A stretch of 64,000 nt of DNA from Thysanoteuthis rhombus (GCA_963457665.1 OY735212.1:18555247-18619246), one strand, 5' to 3'. Numbered from the stretch's first letter, positions 36,777-47,616 are shown. Made by a program: numbers and translations. Notes: generated from the sequence alone by a model not told the origin.

Positions 36777-37222
36777 CTAGTCTGAAAAAATATTATTGAA
36801 ATTCTATGCCATTTAATTTTAATGCTTTCAAGCATTTTGGTCTACTTCCTTTTATACAACTATGGACATATTTCATGTCTTCGAACATTTTTTTTATAGT
36901 TCAACTTATTTTAATGTTGACTTGTAAATATTCTTTATCTGTGAGATGCCCATAGAAGCATCGTAAATAAATAATGATAATAATAATGTTCATTTAAACT
37001 ACCTTCAACTTTCAAATAATTTTTCCTCATGTTACAAAGAAATTCGATAGAGATCTGGAATTTATCTGTCTACATATCCATCATCAGGACAGGTTGTGAA
37101 TTCATATAAGTACTTTATAAGATTCTTTTATTTTAATTTTTTCCTTATTTGAAGTCTAATCTTTCAGGAATATAGACATATTCTTGTGAATGTTTGAAGG
37201 AATCCTCTTGAATTATTCAAGT

Positions 37223-37298
37223 AACAGGGTGAAAATAGTGTCAAAGTGTTGACCGAACAGAAGCTCTGTCAACACTTTGCCTCTATTTTCACCCTGTT
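37223..37298. ncRNA. 76-nt near-perfect hairpin, miRNA-precursor-like or tiny MITE
   Basis: The left arm at 37223-37253 contains 'aacagggtgaaaatag' and 'caaagtgttgac'. The right arm at 37268-37298 is its reverse complement except for a three-base internal mismatch. The loop is 14 nt. Arms of 31 nt with one internal loop resemble a miRNA precursor in size and shape. A small DNA-transposon derivative would look the same. It lies just before the head-to-head Rep-A pair. Confidence 0.4.
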
Positions 37299-37305
37299 CT
37301 TCATT

Positions 37306-37576
37306 CTTGAAGGTCACTGAAATTGTCAATATACATTTCTTCAGTTTTCAAGTTGGTCTGGCTGGCTGACTGGCTGGCTGGCTGGCCATGTATGTATGTA
37401 TTTTGTGTACAGGCTGTATCAATGGAGCTTAGGAGGTTGAAAATTCACAGTTTTTTGGTGATCATTGCCTAACAAAAGTTCAAAGAAGTGACTCAATCAC
37501 CCCTTTTTTCAAATTTTTTAATTGATCACTCCCAACACAGCATGCTACCAGAAGCCATTGGTCATGTGATGGTTTC
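37306..37576 (-). repeat. Rep-A copy 6, left arm of inverted pair
   Basis: In reverse orientation it shows 'ttcttcagttttcaagttgg', a (CTGG)n run, 'caggctgtatcaatggagct', then skips the middle and ends 'attgatcactcccaacacag', 'catgtgatggtttctactga'. About 150 bp of the internal region is deleted. Confidence 0.8.
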
Positions 37577-37985
37577 TACTGAATGTCAGACAGCATGCTG
37601 TGTTGGGAGTGATCAATTCAGAAATTATAAAAAAAGGTGTCACCAATGAATAAGTTACTCTTCTCACTTTTTGTTAGGCAGTGATCAATACAAAAAAAAA
37701 GTGCAAATTGATAAATGCTACCAGACACAAACTAAGGGATCAATTAAGAATAAATTTACATTGCAAATTAAGCCCTCCATTTTTGGGATGGGGGGATTTC
37801 CCCAAAAACAAAGAAACATGATCTTTCTAGATATAGCAAGGAGTAAATGTTTGAAATATTCAACCTTCTTTGGTGCGGCCTGTACACATGATATATAGAT
37901 ACATGCATACATACATAGGCAGTCAGCCAGACTTTCTCAAAAACTGAAGAAACCCATATTGACAGTTTTGGCTGATGGAGTCTCA
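37577..37985 (+). repeat. Rep-A copy 7, right arm of inverted pair
   Basis: Starts inside the family with 'agcatgctgtgttgggagtg', lacking the first 40 bases. It continues through 'gggatcaattaagaataaat' and 'ggtgcggcctgtacac', and ends 'attgacagttttggctgatg'. With copy 6 it forms a head-to-head inverted repeat centred near 37576. Confidence 0.8.
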
Positions 37986-38144
37986 AGAGCAGTATCAACT
38001 TTTTTTTTGGTCAAACTCCAGTCTAAGTTGAAGGCTGGAATTGACCTTGTCTTTCGAATGTTATAACAAGAACAAGAACAAAAACAATCCTCACCTAATT
38101 TAGTGGTAGGTAGTAATCTCTTCACTGTGTGTCTGTCCATTCAC

Positions 38145-38245
38145 AATAAACCAAACTGATGTCTAAAATTAACATTTCTTTTCTGTGATTTGATCTCATA
38201 ACCAAGTGATTGGTAAATGACTCTCTCACCAACTGAGCCAAAATT
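38145..38245 (-). repeat. Degraded tRNA-like SINE head
   Basis: The minus strand has 'tggctcagttggtgagagag' (strong A box) and then 'acttggttatgagatcaaat' (weak B box). No intact tRNA fold. Confidence 0.5.
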
Positions 38246-38734
38246 AAAAGTCTTACATATCTACAAAAAATCTATGTTACGATTAAGCAAGGTGATCTAC
38301 CTTGACCTTCAATGCCAAATACATTTGAGTACTAACTAGCTGAAACACTGGCAGTATACATTTAGTATGTACATGTATATTTGTATGCTGAAGGGAAAGT
38401 AAGGGTTTGGTTTAGCATTATAGTCACATTGTGAATAGAATACGTGTGAAAAACCTGTGAAAAAAATTTTCTTGAAACTTTTTACTTTAAAACATTTCCC
38501 TAGGTCCATTGAGCATGCATGACAAATTTTATTGAGTTGCCCCGATGCTTAGCCAGGGAATACTGCAACAAACAGCAAGTTATTTTATTTGATAAGAGAT
38601 AACTCATGAAGAATTTTTTTCTACACTCTGGTGGGTCATCGGGGGCACATTTTAGGTTTCACTAAAATAACAATATTGATTTTTATGCTCTGGTTTTCCG
38701 ATTTTTCTTCTTTTTTTTTCCAGTTCATGCCTTT

Positions 38735-38885
38735 TTCAAAAATAATACGTAAAATAGCTGTCATGAGAACACTATTCTAACAGTGAAGTTTGATGCATAA
38801 TGGTACGAGGCTGTTTTTTTTCAGGGGTTATTCAAAAGGGAAGATTGATGTTGATACTAACTAACAGATTTGAGAAGGTTAAAAC
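38735..38885 (+). pseudogene. Tc1-type transposase fragment (second copy)
   Basis: The plus strand reads 'VKFDA' and then, across a frame change, 'GCFF' and 'GKID'. At DNA level 'gaagtttgatgcataatggt', 'cgaggctgtttttttt' and 'aagggaagattgatg' match the reverse complement of 39640-39760 in the larger Tc1 relic. The extent beyond 38885 is uncertain. It faces the 39390-40270 relic. Confidence 0.65.
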
Positions 38886-39389
38886 TATTTCATCAATTAG
38901 TCCAGTAGTTTTGAAATGGTGTCCATCAGATAATGATTTTCGTGTCTGCTGTTGAAAATTTAAATCATTACCTTGAATTCAAAATTGTGATGAAGGAGCT
39001 CAACAATACATCAGAGACTGCACTAAATGGGAGAATATCACAGGAGATTAAACATGTCAAATATTGAACCGGCCATCGTAAATTTTGTGACGGAGAAACA
39101 CTGTCATCCATCAAACAGCTATCGAAAAGTGTAATTATCATACGCAGATTTAAGATTCAAATAAAGGTAATTCATTCAAAATTTAAAAAAAATTATTTGT
39201 AAACATCAAAAGTTATTTATTATTGTAGTTCATTAATTGCTGTCCAAAATCTAAATGTTAAAAATGGGGTTCCAACAGGATATTTCCTTTATAGAAGTTT
39301 TCAAATTAGGCCAATCTACCCAAATCAAGACATATAGACTGGTTCATTGCTGAGGTAGGTGTTTATCCTGTTCAGCACTAATGGTCATT

Positions 39390-40270
39390 GTGTTAAAAAT
39401 GATGTGAGAATTTTAATGCTGATTTTCAAGGTAGCAAGGCTCTAGCCACTCAGAAAATTTATACAACACAATCTATGGGATTCAATTTAGGAAACTGCTC
39501 GGGTCACCCTGTAACTTTAATTTTCCTCTTCTGGAATGATTCTGTTAATGCCTAAGTTGATCATTATTCAGTTGATGGGTCCAATGTCATGGTGATTTTA
39601 AGGTTTTGGCAGACAATTGCTGTTGCTCATCCCAAACCTCTCAGTAAGTACCACCATCAATCTTCCCTTTAATCACATGGAGCATACAAGTACTCCCTGA
39701 AAAAAAAAAAAACAGCCGCTAACCATTATGCCACCTGCATCAAACTTTAATGTCAGGGTTGTATTCTTTGGTTTGTATACAGAATACTTTTTTCTCCATG
39801 TTTGATTCATAGTATTTCAACCAAATAGTCCTGATCTAATTTGACCACCAAACAGAATTCCTAATGGACATTCTCTTCATTGAAATGTCAGAAAATCATA
39901 ATCACGTTCAGGTTCCAACAATGGAGTCTTTCTGGATGTTTGAGAATTACAGACTTCATTCTGAAGCTCTTGTCTGATAGTTTTCTTGTGCACTACTGTA
40001 CCAGCTTCCTAAAAATCTCTATGAATTTCTCTGCATGTTGATTTTGGTTATACCATCAAACTCCCCAAAATATTTCTAACAGCACTAATAGAAATTTTGG
40101 GAGGATGTCCAGGCCAAGGCTGACTCAAATGATGAGATTTGAATCAGCGAATAGTGTCTCTGACACTGAAATTTGGGACATTTATTTGACTAGAGATTTT
40201 CCAGCCCATTATTGTGGAGTGACATAATCATATCTCGATTGTCTTGAGACAACTCTTTTGACTCAGGCAT
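39390..40270 (-). pseudogene. Tc1/mariner-superfamily transposase pseudogene
   Basis: The minus strand starts ATG at 40270 and reads 'MPESKELSQDNRDMIMSLHN', the DNA-binding head typical of Tc1-like transposases. Then come 'PGHPPKISISAVRNIL' and 'AGTVVHKKTIRQELQ' (helix-turn-helix linker), 'SRKTPLLEPE', 'TWRKKYSVYKPKNTTLTLKF' and 'GGIMVSGC' in the catalytic domain, and 'GKIDGG'. The third catalytic region survives only as 'SSFLN*IP', where family members have SPDLNPIE. Many frameshifts and stops occur, including a lost segment around the first catalytic Asp. About 880 bp of a normal ~1.0 kb gene is present. No flanking terminal inverted repeat was identified with confidence. Confidence 0.85.
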
Positions 40271-40503
40271 GGCGATACCTCGAGTTTCCTGATCTGGCAG
40301 TTAATGATTGAGCCATGTGTAATTGAATGACATTAACACTGATTGTGAATGTTCAAAGATGATCATCTGAACTAGAGCATTTCAGGACAATTACAGGGCA
40401 CCTTCAAGTACAACCTTACATAATTAAAAGGGTTTTTTGTGGAGATAGGGGATATAGTGGATATTTACTGCTCCTCTTATTGATGGTTTGTGTTTGATCT
40501 TAT

Positions 40504-40562
40504 TAGAAACCGTCCACCAAAACTGTCAACACAGGTTTCTTCAGTTTTCAAGTTCTAGCTGG
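40504..40562 (-). repeat. Rep-A 3'-end fragment (copy 8)
   Basis: 'tagaaaccgtccaccaaaac', 'tgtcaacacaggtttcttc' and 'agttttcaag' are the reverse complement of the family 3' end. The rest is absent. Confidence 0.75.
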
Positions 40563-40734
40563 GGTACCCTGCATTGCCTGGGAAAAACAAAACTTGAAAT
40601 ATAACACAAGAAAGCAAACGATACTTCATAGAGATTTCATATGATTAAATAAGGAGAGGAGATCCATGCAAGCGTTGTGCACCCTCAGGCAGGCCTGTGT
40701 ACCCCTACCCAAAACACTAAAAAGAGGAAACAGA

Positions 40735-40885
40735 ATGTACTAACTTTTCTATTTAGTAGTTTGTACTTCTAAGCAAACCATCAGATTTTAACAGTACCAA
40801 TGTTTGTGTTGAGGTTAGGGTTAGGGGTTTTTTGCTCAAAGGAAAACGTATATTGGGTTAGGGTCAGATTCCTTTAGGAAAATAC
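40735..40885 (-). repeat. Rep-C copy 2
   Basis: Inverted relative to 28440-28590. The plus strand reads 'aagcaaaccatcagatttt', 'gttgaggttagggttagggg', 'ttgctcaaaggaaaacg' and 'gggttagggtcagattcc'. Confidence 0.65.
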
Positions 40886-41099
40886 AGCCAAATGAGCTCG
40901 CAAGCAGCAGAAAGTAGTTTTGACCCTGAATTGACCTGTAGGCACTCTGGAGGTCAGTGCTCTCAATCCTATGTTCATTCTGGGGTAGTCTGCTTTAGTG
41001 CTTTGAGTGTAGCCATTTAGAAATCTAGAAGATGCATACATATAAGTATTCACCATCTATATTGTAAGAGATGTATGTGTACACATACACATTTATATA

Positions 41100-41310
41100 T
41101 TATCATCACCATCAGCCATTATAAGTCCTCTGCTGGACAAAAACCTTTCCCATCTCCTTCCTTGACAAATGTGATTGCACTAATCTCTGCCATGACTTAC
41201 CCGAAAAACCTTCGTATACCATCCATCTTGTGTCTGGTCTTTTCCTACAGTGTTCACTGTCCTATTAAGACCAATCCACACCCACTCATAAGAATAGATG
41301 TAACATCTTC
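41100..41310 (-). pseudogene. LINE-2f reverse transcriptase C-terminus, 3' fragment
   Basis: The minus strand reads 'RPDTRWMVYEGFSGKSWQRL' then 'VQSHLSRKEMGKVFVQQRTY'. This is the terminal segment of a LINE reverse transcriptase and distinct from LINE-1f ('GKSWQRL...' in place of 'FRKYW...'). It is followed by a (GATGGT)/(GAT)-rich 3' tail. A shorter copy lies at 36653. It belongs to a non-LTR family whose clade I cannot fix from the tail alone. Confidence 0.75.
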
Positions 41311-41411
41311 TATTACCACCTAATACTTATTTCTCTGTACTCTCTTTTTCCAAATTAAATAAGCATAGCTCAAAGCCAAATTGCATTGGACACAACGGTT
41401 CTCACTCATTC

Positions 41412-41495
41412 ACCAAAGTAAAGCAACATCAAGTATAATCAGTAGCTAGATGGGTGACCATCTGACAACGCCAGGTGCCATAACTAGCTGGGGGA
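41412..41495 (+). repeat. 5S rRNA-like SINE piece
   Basis: 'aaagtaaagcaacatcaag', 'tataatcagtagctagatgg' and 'gtgaccatctgacaacgcca', 'ggtgcc' follow the 3' half of 5S rRNA (gene-internal '..AAGC..', 'TAGTACTTGGATGGGAGACC', 'GGGTGCTGTAG'). Similar text, inverted, occurs at 52575-52665. This points to a 5S-derived (SINE3-like) retroposon, not a 5S gene. Confidence 0.45.
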
Positions 41496-42182
41496 TCATC
41501 TAGAGAGCCTTCCGTAGTGATATCGTCAATCCTCCAAAGGAGGAGTCCAATCTCCACACTATGCTCCATAACACAAACCGAAGGCCCCTCCCAAACCCAC
41601 CCCTTGAACCTTCTGACTGGCGTGACTGCAAACGACAAGAAATGAATTAATAACATAAGCACCTCCATTCAAACCCCCAACCACACACGAACACTTTCCC
41701 ATTAACGATATTCATCAAATCATTCATTACATTCACCCTTGGATCTGTGTGCAAATCAGTTCATTTGATATGAACAAACCTGCGGAAATGAAAAAAAGTT
41801 AATTTCATTTTTCATATTTCCCATTCAAATGCTTTTTTCCAGCTAAAAATTCAATCAAGCACACACACAAAAGAATACAAATTAGAACAAATGAAAAAAT
41901 AAAAGCACTGAAAAAAAACGAAACTTTTTGTTTTTTTAAAGTTTAAATTGAAAAATTAAATTGATAAATATTTTCTATAAATATTTGCTTCTATTTAGTT
42001 TAATTCTGGGGCCGGGTTCCCAGTTTTTTTTTTATTGTTTCAATCAGGAGAGGAGAAGGTATGTGTTATTTGAGATCATGGAAGAAAATGTGTTTTTTTG
42101 GAGCTCATTGACTAATTCTGGAAATGTGTGTGGAGGTATGTTTAGATGTGTGTGTTTGAGTTGGTGTGCAATTAACTCTATG

Positions 42183-42425
42183 ATGGCCTGGATCCAGGGA
42201 AAGAGCGTCTGAGAGGTCATGACCCCCAGTCTTCTTAGGCAAGATGCAATCTTCAAATAAATTTTCAAATAAAAATCCCAATTAATCATAGATTAACCTT
42301 GAGAACAAAAAAATATTATAATCAATTGTCTAATTAGATAGAAGGTGTGAATTTTTTTTTTTTTTTCTTTCAAATTGGATCCATCCCGATCCCCCTGCTC
42401 GAAATCCTGGATCCATCCCTGGAAT
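42183..42425 (+). repeat. Rep-B copy 1, TIR element
   Basis: Left end 'cctggatccagggaaag', internal 'aatcatagattaaccttgag' and 'caattgtctaattagata', right end 'ccctgctcgaaatcctgg', 'atccatcc'. The ends are inverted relatives of each other ('ggatccagg' / 'cctggatcc'). No coding capacity, so it is a MITE-like element. Confidence 0.7.
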
Positions 42426-42772
42426 ATGTGTTTTTGTGAGCGTGGAATGTGGAATTTTCGTAAATGCAAAGTCATTTTTCATTCATAAATGATTAGATAA
42501 GTAAATAAGCTTTTGTGATGACATTAAAATTATCTTTCTTTCTCATTGAATACTTCTTTGATATTCTTTTTCTTGAAAAATGAAAAATTCTGCAAAATTA
42601 GAATTAATTATTTCATTACGTTTTTTTTTTTTTATTCATTATTTCATTTTATTTTGTTTCCTTTTATTGGGGGGGGGGGTCGGGGCTTGTGAAGGAATTT
42701 ACAGAACAAGGAAATTTTTATTCCAAAACAAAATTCAATTTTTGTTTCTCTCACCTGCCTTCCCACTCAGTC

Positions 42773-42895
42773 TGAACTTCTCTCCCTCCCTCTCTCTCTC
42801 TCTCGTTTTTGAACACTTTATCTCTTTCTCTTTTTCCCTCTCTTTCTATGTTTTTTTGTTCTTTCTTTTCTTTTTTCTTTCTTGTATTCCCAGCC
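42773..42895. repeat. CT-rich simple tract
   Basis: (CT)n and (TTTC)n decay products. The overlapping 115-codon frame is Phe/Ser/Leu-rich and not credible. Confidence 0.85.
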
Positions 42896-42923
42896 TGATA
42901 GTTCTTTTTCTTTCTACTATCAA

Positions 42924-43393
42924 TTAGAAACCGTCAACCATTACGGTCACCATTGTTTTTTTGTTTTTTTTTCAAGTGGGTTTAGCTTGATGGCTACGTA
43001 TGTGTGGCACATTCAGGCCACATCAATGGAGCTAGAGGGATGAAAATGTATACATTCACTCCTTATAATGTCTAGAAAAAATTTTTTTTTTGTTTTTTGA
43101 AATACCCCCCCCCCAATAGGTTGTGGTAGAGCTTTAACAATGTAATTTTTACGCTGAATAAGTCCGTTAGTTAGTATCCAGTAGCATTCACACTTGTTTG
43201 TTTTTTTTTAATCCTGAATTTTTAGTGATACAACAAAAGGTGAGAGAGAGCAAGAGAAGTAACTTATTCAATATTCATTGTTCACCCCTTTTCTTCCCCC
43301 ATCTTTGAAAAATTGATCACCCCCAACATGGCATTGTGCACTAAAAGACGTAATTCACGCAGCAGTTTCTATTGAGCGACTAAACAGACCTGT
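42924..43393 (-). repeat. Rep-A copy 9, full length
   Basis: Reverse-oriented. Begins 'tagaaaccgtcaaccattac' and ends 'cagcagtttctattgagcga', 'ctaaacagacctg'. All internal blocks are present. At about 470 bp it is the longest intact copy. Confidence 0.85.
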
Positions 43394-44411
43394 TTTTCTC
43401 TCTTGTCAGCTTCCTCCGCCTCCCCTCTTCATTCTCATCACTTTTTCGTACAAAAGGCTTTTAATTATTGCCTTCCGTTGAGAGAGATCTCTCTCTTCCT
43501 TCATGCGCTCTAACACCTGCCTTGATATGACGAATGGAATGTTTGATGCGTGAGTCGAGAATACAAAACCGGGGGGAAAAAAAAAACACCCTTTCACAAA
43601 CAAAAAGACTTCGTTTAAAAAGCTCTCATTTTACGCCTCGACTTGCGTGCCTTTCCCAAGGTTTAGTAATTGATTCTAATCGTATGAAATTTGATTTATC
43701 TAATTTTTTAAACTAGTTATTTTCCATGAAAAAAAAAAATCACGGGTACGTTTGAAATTCTCCAGCTACTAAACTATTATTATTAATTTTTGTCTACTAT
43801 TTCCCTTCATTTTGATTTTTTAGTAGCATTTTATCACCACTCAACTCGGATCGTCAATCTACGATAGAGAGTGAACAGATCTGATCAGAAATAAAGAATA
43901 AGTATGACTCAAACGAACTCATGTACCTTTTTGGCACAGGGAAGCCTAGTTTAATGACTAATAAATTTCTTCAAAAGAAACTACCAATTTTTTTTTTTTT
44001 CTCTTTTAGTTGAAGAATCAATTGTTTCAAATAGTGGTTAGGAAATGCTTTATCAGCAAAATTTTTACCTTTGAAGAATCAATGTATTTATTTATTAAAT
44101 CCTACCTCATTATTTCAGAACCTTTACCATCATGGAGTCTTAGATCACATTTAATTTAAATAACTGTAGGAATCGAAAAATTTTGTTATGAATTTTCAGA
44201 AACAAATTAATTAAAAACATGCTCTTGGATCTCATTGGTAACTACAGAAAATGTTGTGGCTATAACTCTAGTCGTCCTTAAATTGTGCGGTGACAGGTGG
44301 ACAGACATACACTTAGTGGATTTATTGTAAGATATAAGAATACGTGCGTTAACGCACCTACATTAGTAAGTGAGCTTGTAGACTCCTGGCTTTTTTGTAT
44401 GTATTTCTTGT

Positions 44412-44670
44412 TGCGGGTGTGGATTTAGGCTGAGTGATCCAGACCTCACACCCCTACTCTGATTACATGATTAAAACATTTTTTCAAATATCTAGGTGAA
44501 GGAGTTTTTTAAAAATCAGAACCCCCAAATAATCATAAATTAACCTTGAAATAACAACTTTATTATATCCACTGTCTAATTAGACAGATCGTGCGAGAAA
44601 ATGGAAATTTTAAAATAGAAATCGGACTCCTCCCCCCGCCCCACTCAAAATCCTGGATCCGCCCTTAACC
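44412..44670 (+). repeat. Rep-B copy 2, TIR element
   Basis: Left end 'gcgggtgtggatttaggctg', middle 'aaatatctaggtgaaggag', 'aatcataaattaaccttgaa' and a perfect 16-base palindrome 'ctgtctaattagacag', right end 'cctggatccgccctta'. The same order of blocks occurs at 42183. Confidence 0.75.
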
Positions 44671-44842
44671 CCGTTTTGGTGAATAAGAGTGTGTGGTGGT
44701 TGTAAATGTTTGTGTCGGGGAAATAAATGAAAGAAAAAGTGAAACAAATCTGTGACTGTTTGGAGCTAGAAATTTGGATAACCTGTGTTGGCAGAACCCA
44801 CCACCCCCACCCCCACCCCCACCTCGACCTCGACCATTTCGT

Positions 44843-45112
44843 TATCATCATCATCAGCTGCAGCAGCAGCCTTTCAGTGTCTGTTGTTGGACATAGACCT
44901 TCCCCACGTTGGTTACCCAGACCTCTCTATCATAGGCGTCACGGAGCCAATACTTCTTGAATTCGTCTAGCTCATCATGGCTTCTAATGTTCTGTTGGTC
45001 ATAATTTCATACACAATCTCAGGAAATCCATGTTGTAAGTCGTGATGTCCAGCGGTTGTCTGACATTCTTACAACATGTCCAGCCCATTGCCATTTGATT
45101 TTTTCTGATGAT
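44843..45112 (-). pseudogene. LINE-1f 3' fragment
   Basis: The plus strand starts with (ATC)n and (CAG)n, then 'tgtctgttgttggacatag', 'agacctctctatcataggcg', 'ggagccaatacttcttga' and 'agcccattgccatttgat', matching the reverse complement of the LINE-1f tail. Frameshifted. The (CAG)n between tail and coding end is peculiar to this copy. Confidence 0.85.
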
Positions 45113-45880
45113 TTTGAGATTTTTTTTTTCTGTAGAAATACAATATTACAATACGTGCACTGGAGCTCTTATTGGTTCCTCTATTTGGGACTGGGGTGGG
45201 GCATCGTTTTCAAATGGGCCCCTAACCCCTCTTCCAGCTACGCACTGTTATTGATTATTAACGAAATGAATAACATAACGTACATCTCCTCTGCTCTCCA
45301 AACAACGTAAGTAATGCATTAGCGTTAGTTCCGATGAAAAAAAAGGTGAAAAAAAAACTAAATCAATTGAATAAGTCTGATATGTACGTTGTTATACAAG
45401 TGTGTGGTATAATACACTAAGTGCTATTATCGATATTTATTATTTATTTACTAAACTTAGTTAGCTTTAACGACACAAGAGGATATTGTGTTTTTTACGC
45501 TTACCTTCCGATGGAAGGGCCTGCTTGTTTTTTAAAAACCCAAAGAAAGCCAAGAACCAACATTCTTAGTTCTTTCGACTCTAAGTACAGAGTAAAAAAA
45601 AAATCAGCGCTTTTTCAGAAATGCACAACGTACACGACAATTGAATAAGAGGGTAAGTGAGCAAGGGGGAGGGAATATAAACGTGGGTGTCCGGTGTAAG
45701 AGATACACTTAACGACTTATGTAACATGTAAATGTAGCTTTTCTTACTCGCCTGTTCGGTGGTGATTTACATAAGTACCTGTAAATTTACTGTGAGATTT
45801 TGACGTTCGAATGCACGCGATAAAAAGCCGGTACGTGATTTATGAGTGTGTGAGTTAAGAAGATGGGGTGTGTTGTTAAG

Positions 45881-46092
45881 AAGGGGCGTAGCTGGAAATG
45901 AGGGGGGGGGGTAGACTCCTTGACCCCTCCCCCTCTCCCCGACATTTAGTTAACTCAGATTAGTTATTGTATAACGTTAGTACAAATGAAGTCAGGCGTA
46001 CTAAATAAAGCTTTTGGAGGCCCAGGCCCCTCCCCCATTGTGAGCCGGGGGGGGGGGATTTATAAATGCCCCCAACCTCAGTTACGCCCCTC
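45881..46092. mobile_element. 212 bp MITE with AAGGGGCGTA-type TIR, hAT-like
   Basis: Left end 'aaggggcgtagctggaaatg' and right end 'cctcagttacgcccctc' are inverted repeats over about 13 bases. Flanks 'ttgttaag' (45873-45880) and 'ttgttagg' (46093-46100) match at 7 of 8 bases, fitting an 8 bp target-site duplication as made by hAT transposases. The interior is G- and C-run rich with no coding frame. A related piece seems to lie at 45185-45245 ('ggggcatcg..', 'gggcccctaacccctc', 'cagctacgc'). Confidence 0.65.
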
Positions 46093-46546
46093 TTGTTAGG
46101 TGTACTTAATGGTTGGTGTAGTTGCGTAATTTCTCTTCATTGTAAACGGTTGGTGTTCGACCCTTATCGGGAATTTCCAATAATGATTTCCTAGGAGGTG
46201 GGCGACCATCTGATGATTGACGCTAAACGATCTTCCTACTCCTATTTTCTCATTTAGTGTGCCGCACTAACTTTCTAAGCGTTTGTCTGAGTAAAGTGAG
46301 TGAGTGATAATTGGCAAGAAAACGCCAACAGATGTTGCGGGAAAAAAAGACATTTTATGCGTAGTATTTGACAAAAAGGCTTAGTAAGTACTCAGTTGTA
46401 AGAAATATTCGTCCAATGTTGTGTAGAGCTGCTTCGTTTTGAATGGGTGACTACTGACCACGGTAGCGCGGTGACCAGTAAATTTGCAAGAGAATTTGAT
46501 CCCCTCTTGTTGCAATAGCCTTATGCCAGAGAACTAAACTTATTAA

Positions 46547-46640
46547 GGCGCCTGTTGTGTAGTACGTTGGTAAGCGCACAGGCTGCTATTGTTGTAAGTT
46601 CGATACCCATCGGATCTCCTCTTCCACCGATTACTACTAT
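46547..46640 (+). repeat. tRNA-derived SINE
   Basis: 'ggcgcctgttgtgtagtacg', 'ttggtaagcgc' (A box region) and 'gtaagttcgatacccatcgg' (B box) occur with tRNA-like spacing. The next 30 bases ('cttccaccgattactac') would be the SINE body. Acceptor-stem pairing is poor. A similar head at 46450-46500 ('cggtagcgcggtgaccag', 'gagaatttgatcccc') suggests two neighbouring SINEs. Confidence 0.55.
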
Positions 46641-47257
46641 GGTCCGGTACCAGAGCTTTAAGCTTGGTACGTTTTATAAAACTCCTAATCGTTAAAAAAA
46701 TATATAGGTTTTGGTTTTTCCGCTTCGAAGATCCTTTCATTCTTATCATCGTGTCAAATTCTTTTTTACACCAAAGCAGTTTTATTTTATTTTCAATTGT
46801 TTTTCATGTCTACTTTCGACTTTTATCTCTTTATTAGTACGCTTCTTATTGCAACTTTTGCTTAGATATTTTTGTTAATTTTTTTCTTCGTTCTCCCCCC
46901 AAATTTTCTCTTTCTGTTTGTTACCTACACGCACGTTTAATGATTTGTTCTACGACGAAGTTGAACCTTTTTCTCCTTTTTTTTTACGATTTTCTCTTCA
47001 ATATTGTAACCAAAGGTTCCTAAATTCCGTTTTTTCGATTTTTTTTTTGCATCAGCTCAACAACAACAACAACAACAACAACAACAGCAACAAAAAGCTT
47101 TCTTCCCCCCACCCACATCTTATCTCCCGCATAAAAGAATAGATTCCCGATTCCACTCTCGCTCCTTCCTCACCTCTTCCTCTTTTCTTTTTCGTCTTTT
47201 TATATCCATTTTATCACCCTACCCCAAGTCACAGAACCTCCCCTTACACACACACAC

Positions 47258-47287
47258 ATACAAATACACACACACACACACACACAC
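47258..47287. repeat. (CA)n microsatellite
   Basis: Short CA run. Confidence 0.9.
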
Positions 47288-47528
47288 GACTGTACAAATA
47301 AAGGCAGTTGGTTCGGAAAACCAGATTTCTCTGAACATCACAAAACCAGCCGCGATTGACTCGTCTCTCTCTTCCCTTACGCATTCTTCAAAAAACCCGC
47401 TTCTCCCACCCTCCTTCTATTATTCTTCTGTCACTTCGGCAGGTGCTATGAATTTCCACAAGAGAAACCTATCTGTTTCCGTCCTCCAAGAAGACTCCAT
47501 CACTCTCTCTCCCCCTCTCTCTCTCCCA

Positions 47529-47530
<2 letters not shown>

Positions 47531-47590
<60 letters not shown>
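47531..47590. repeat. (TA)n microsatellite
   Basis: 60 bases of TA. Confidence 0.95.
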
Positions 47591-47593
<3 letters not shown>

Positions 47594-47616
47594 GAACTTT
47601 TCATCCCGATCTAGAG

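Noticed and set aside
41412-41495. True 5S rRNA gene
   Set aside because: Only the 3' half resembles 5S, with many changes, and no terminator-like T run at the expected place.
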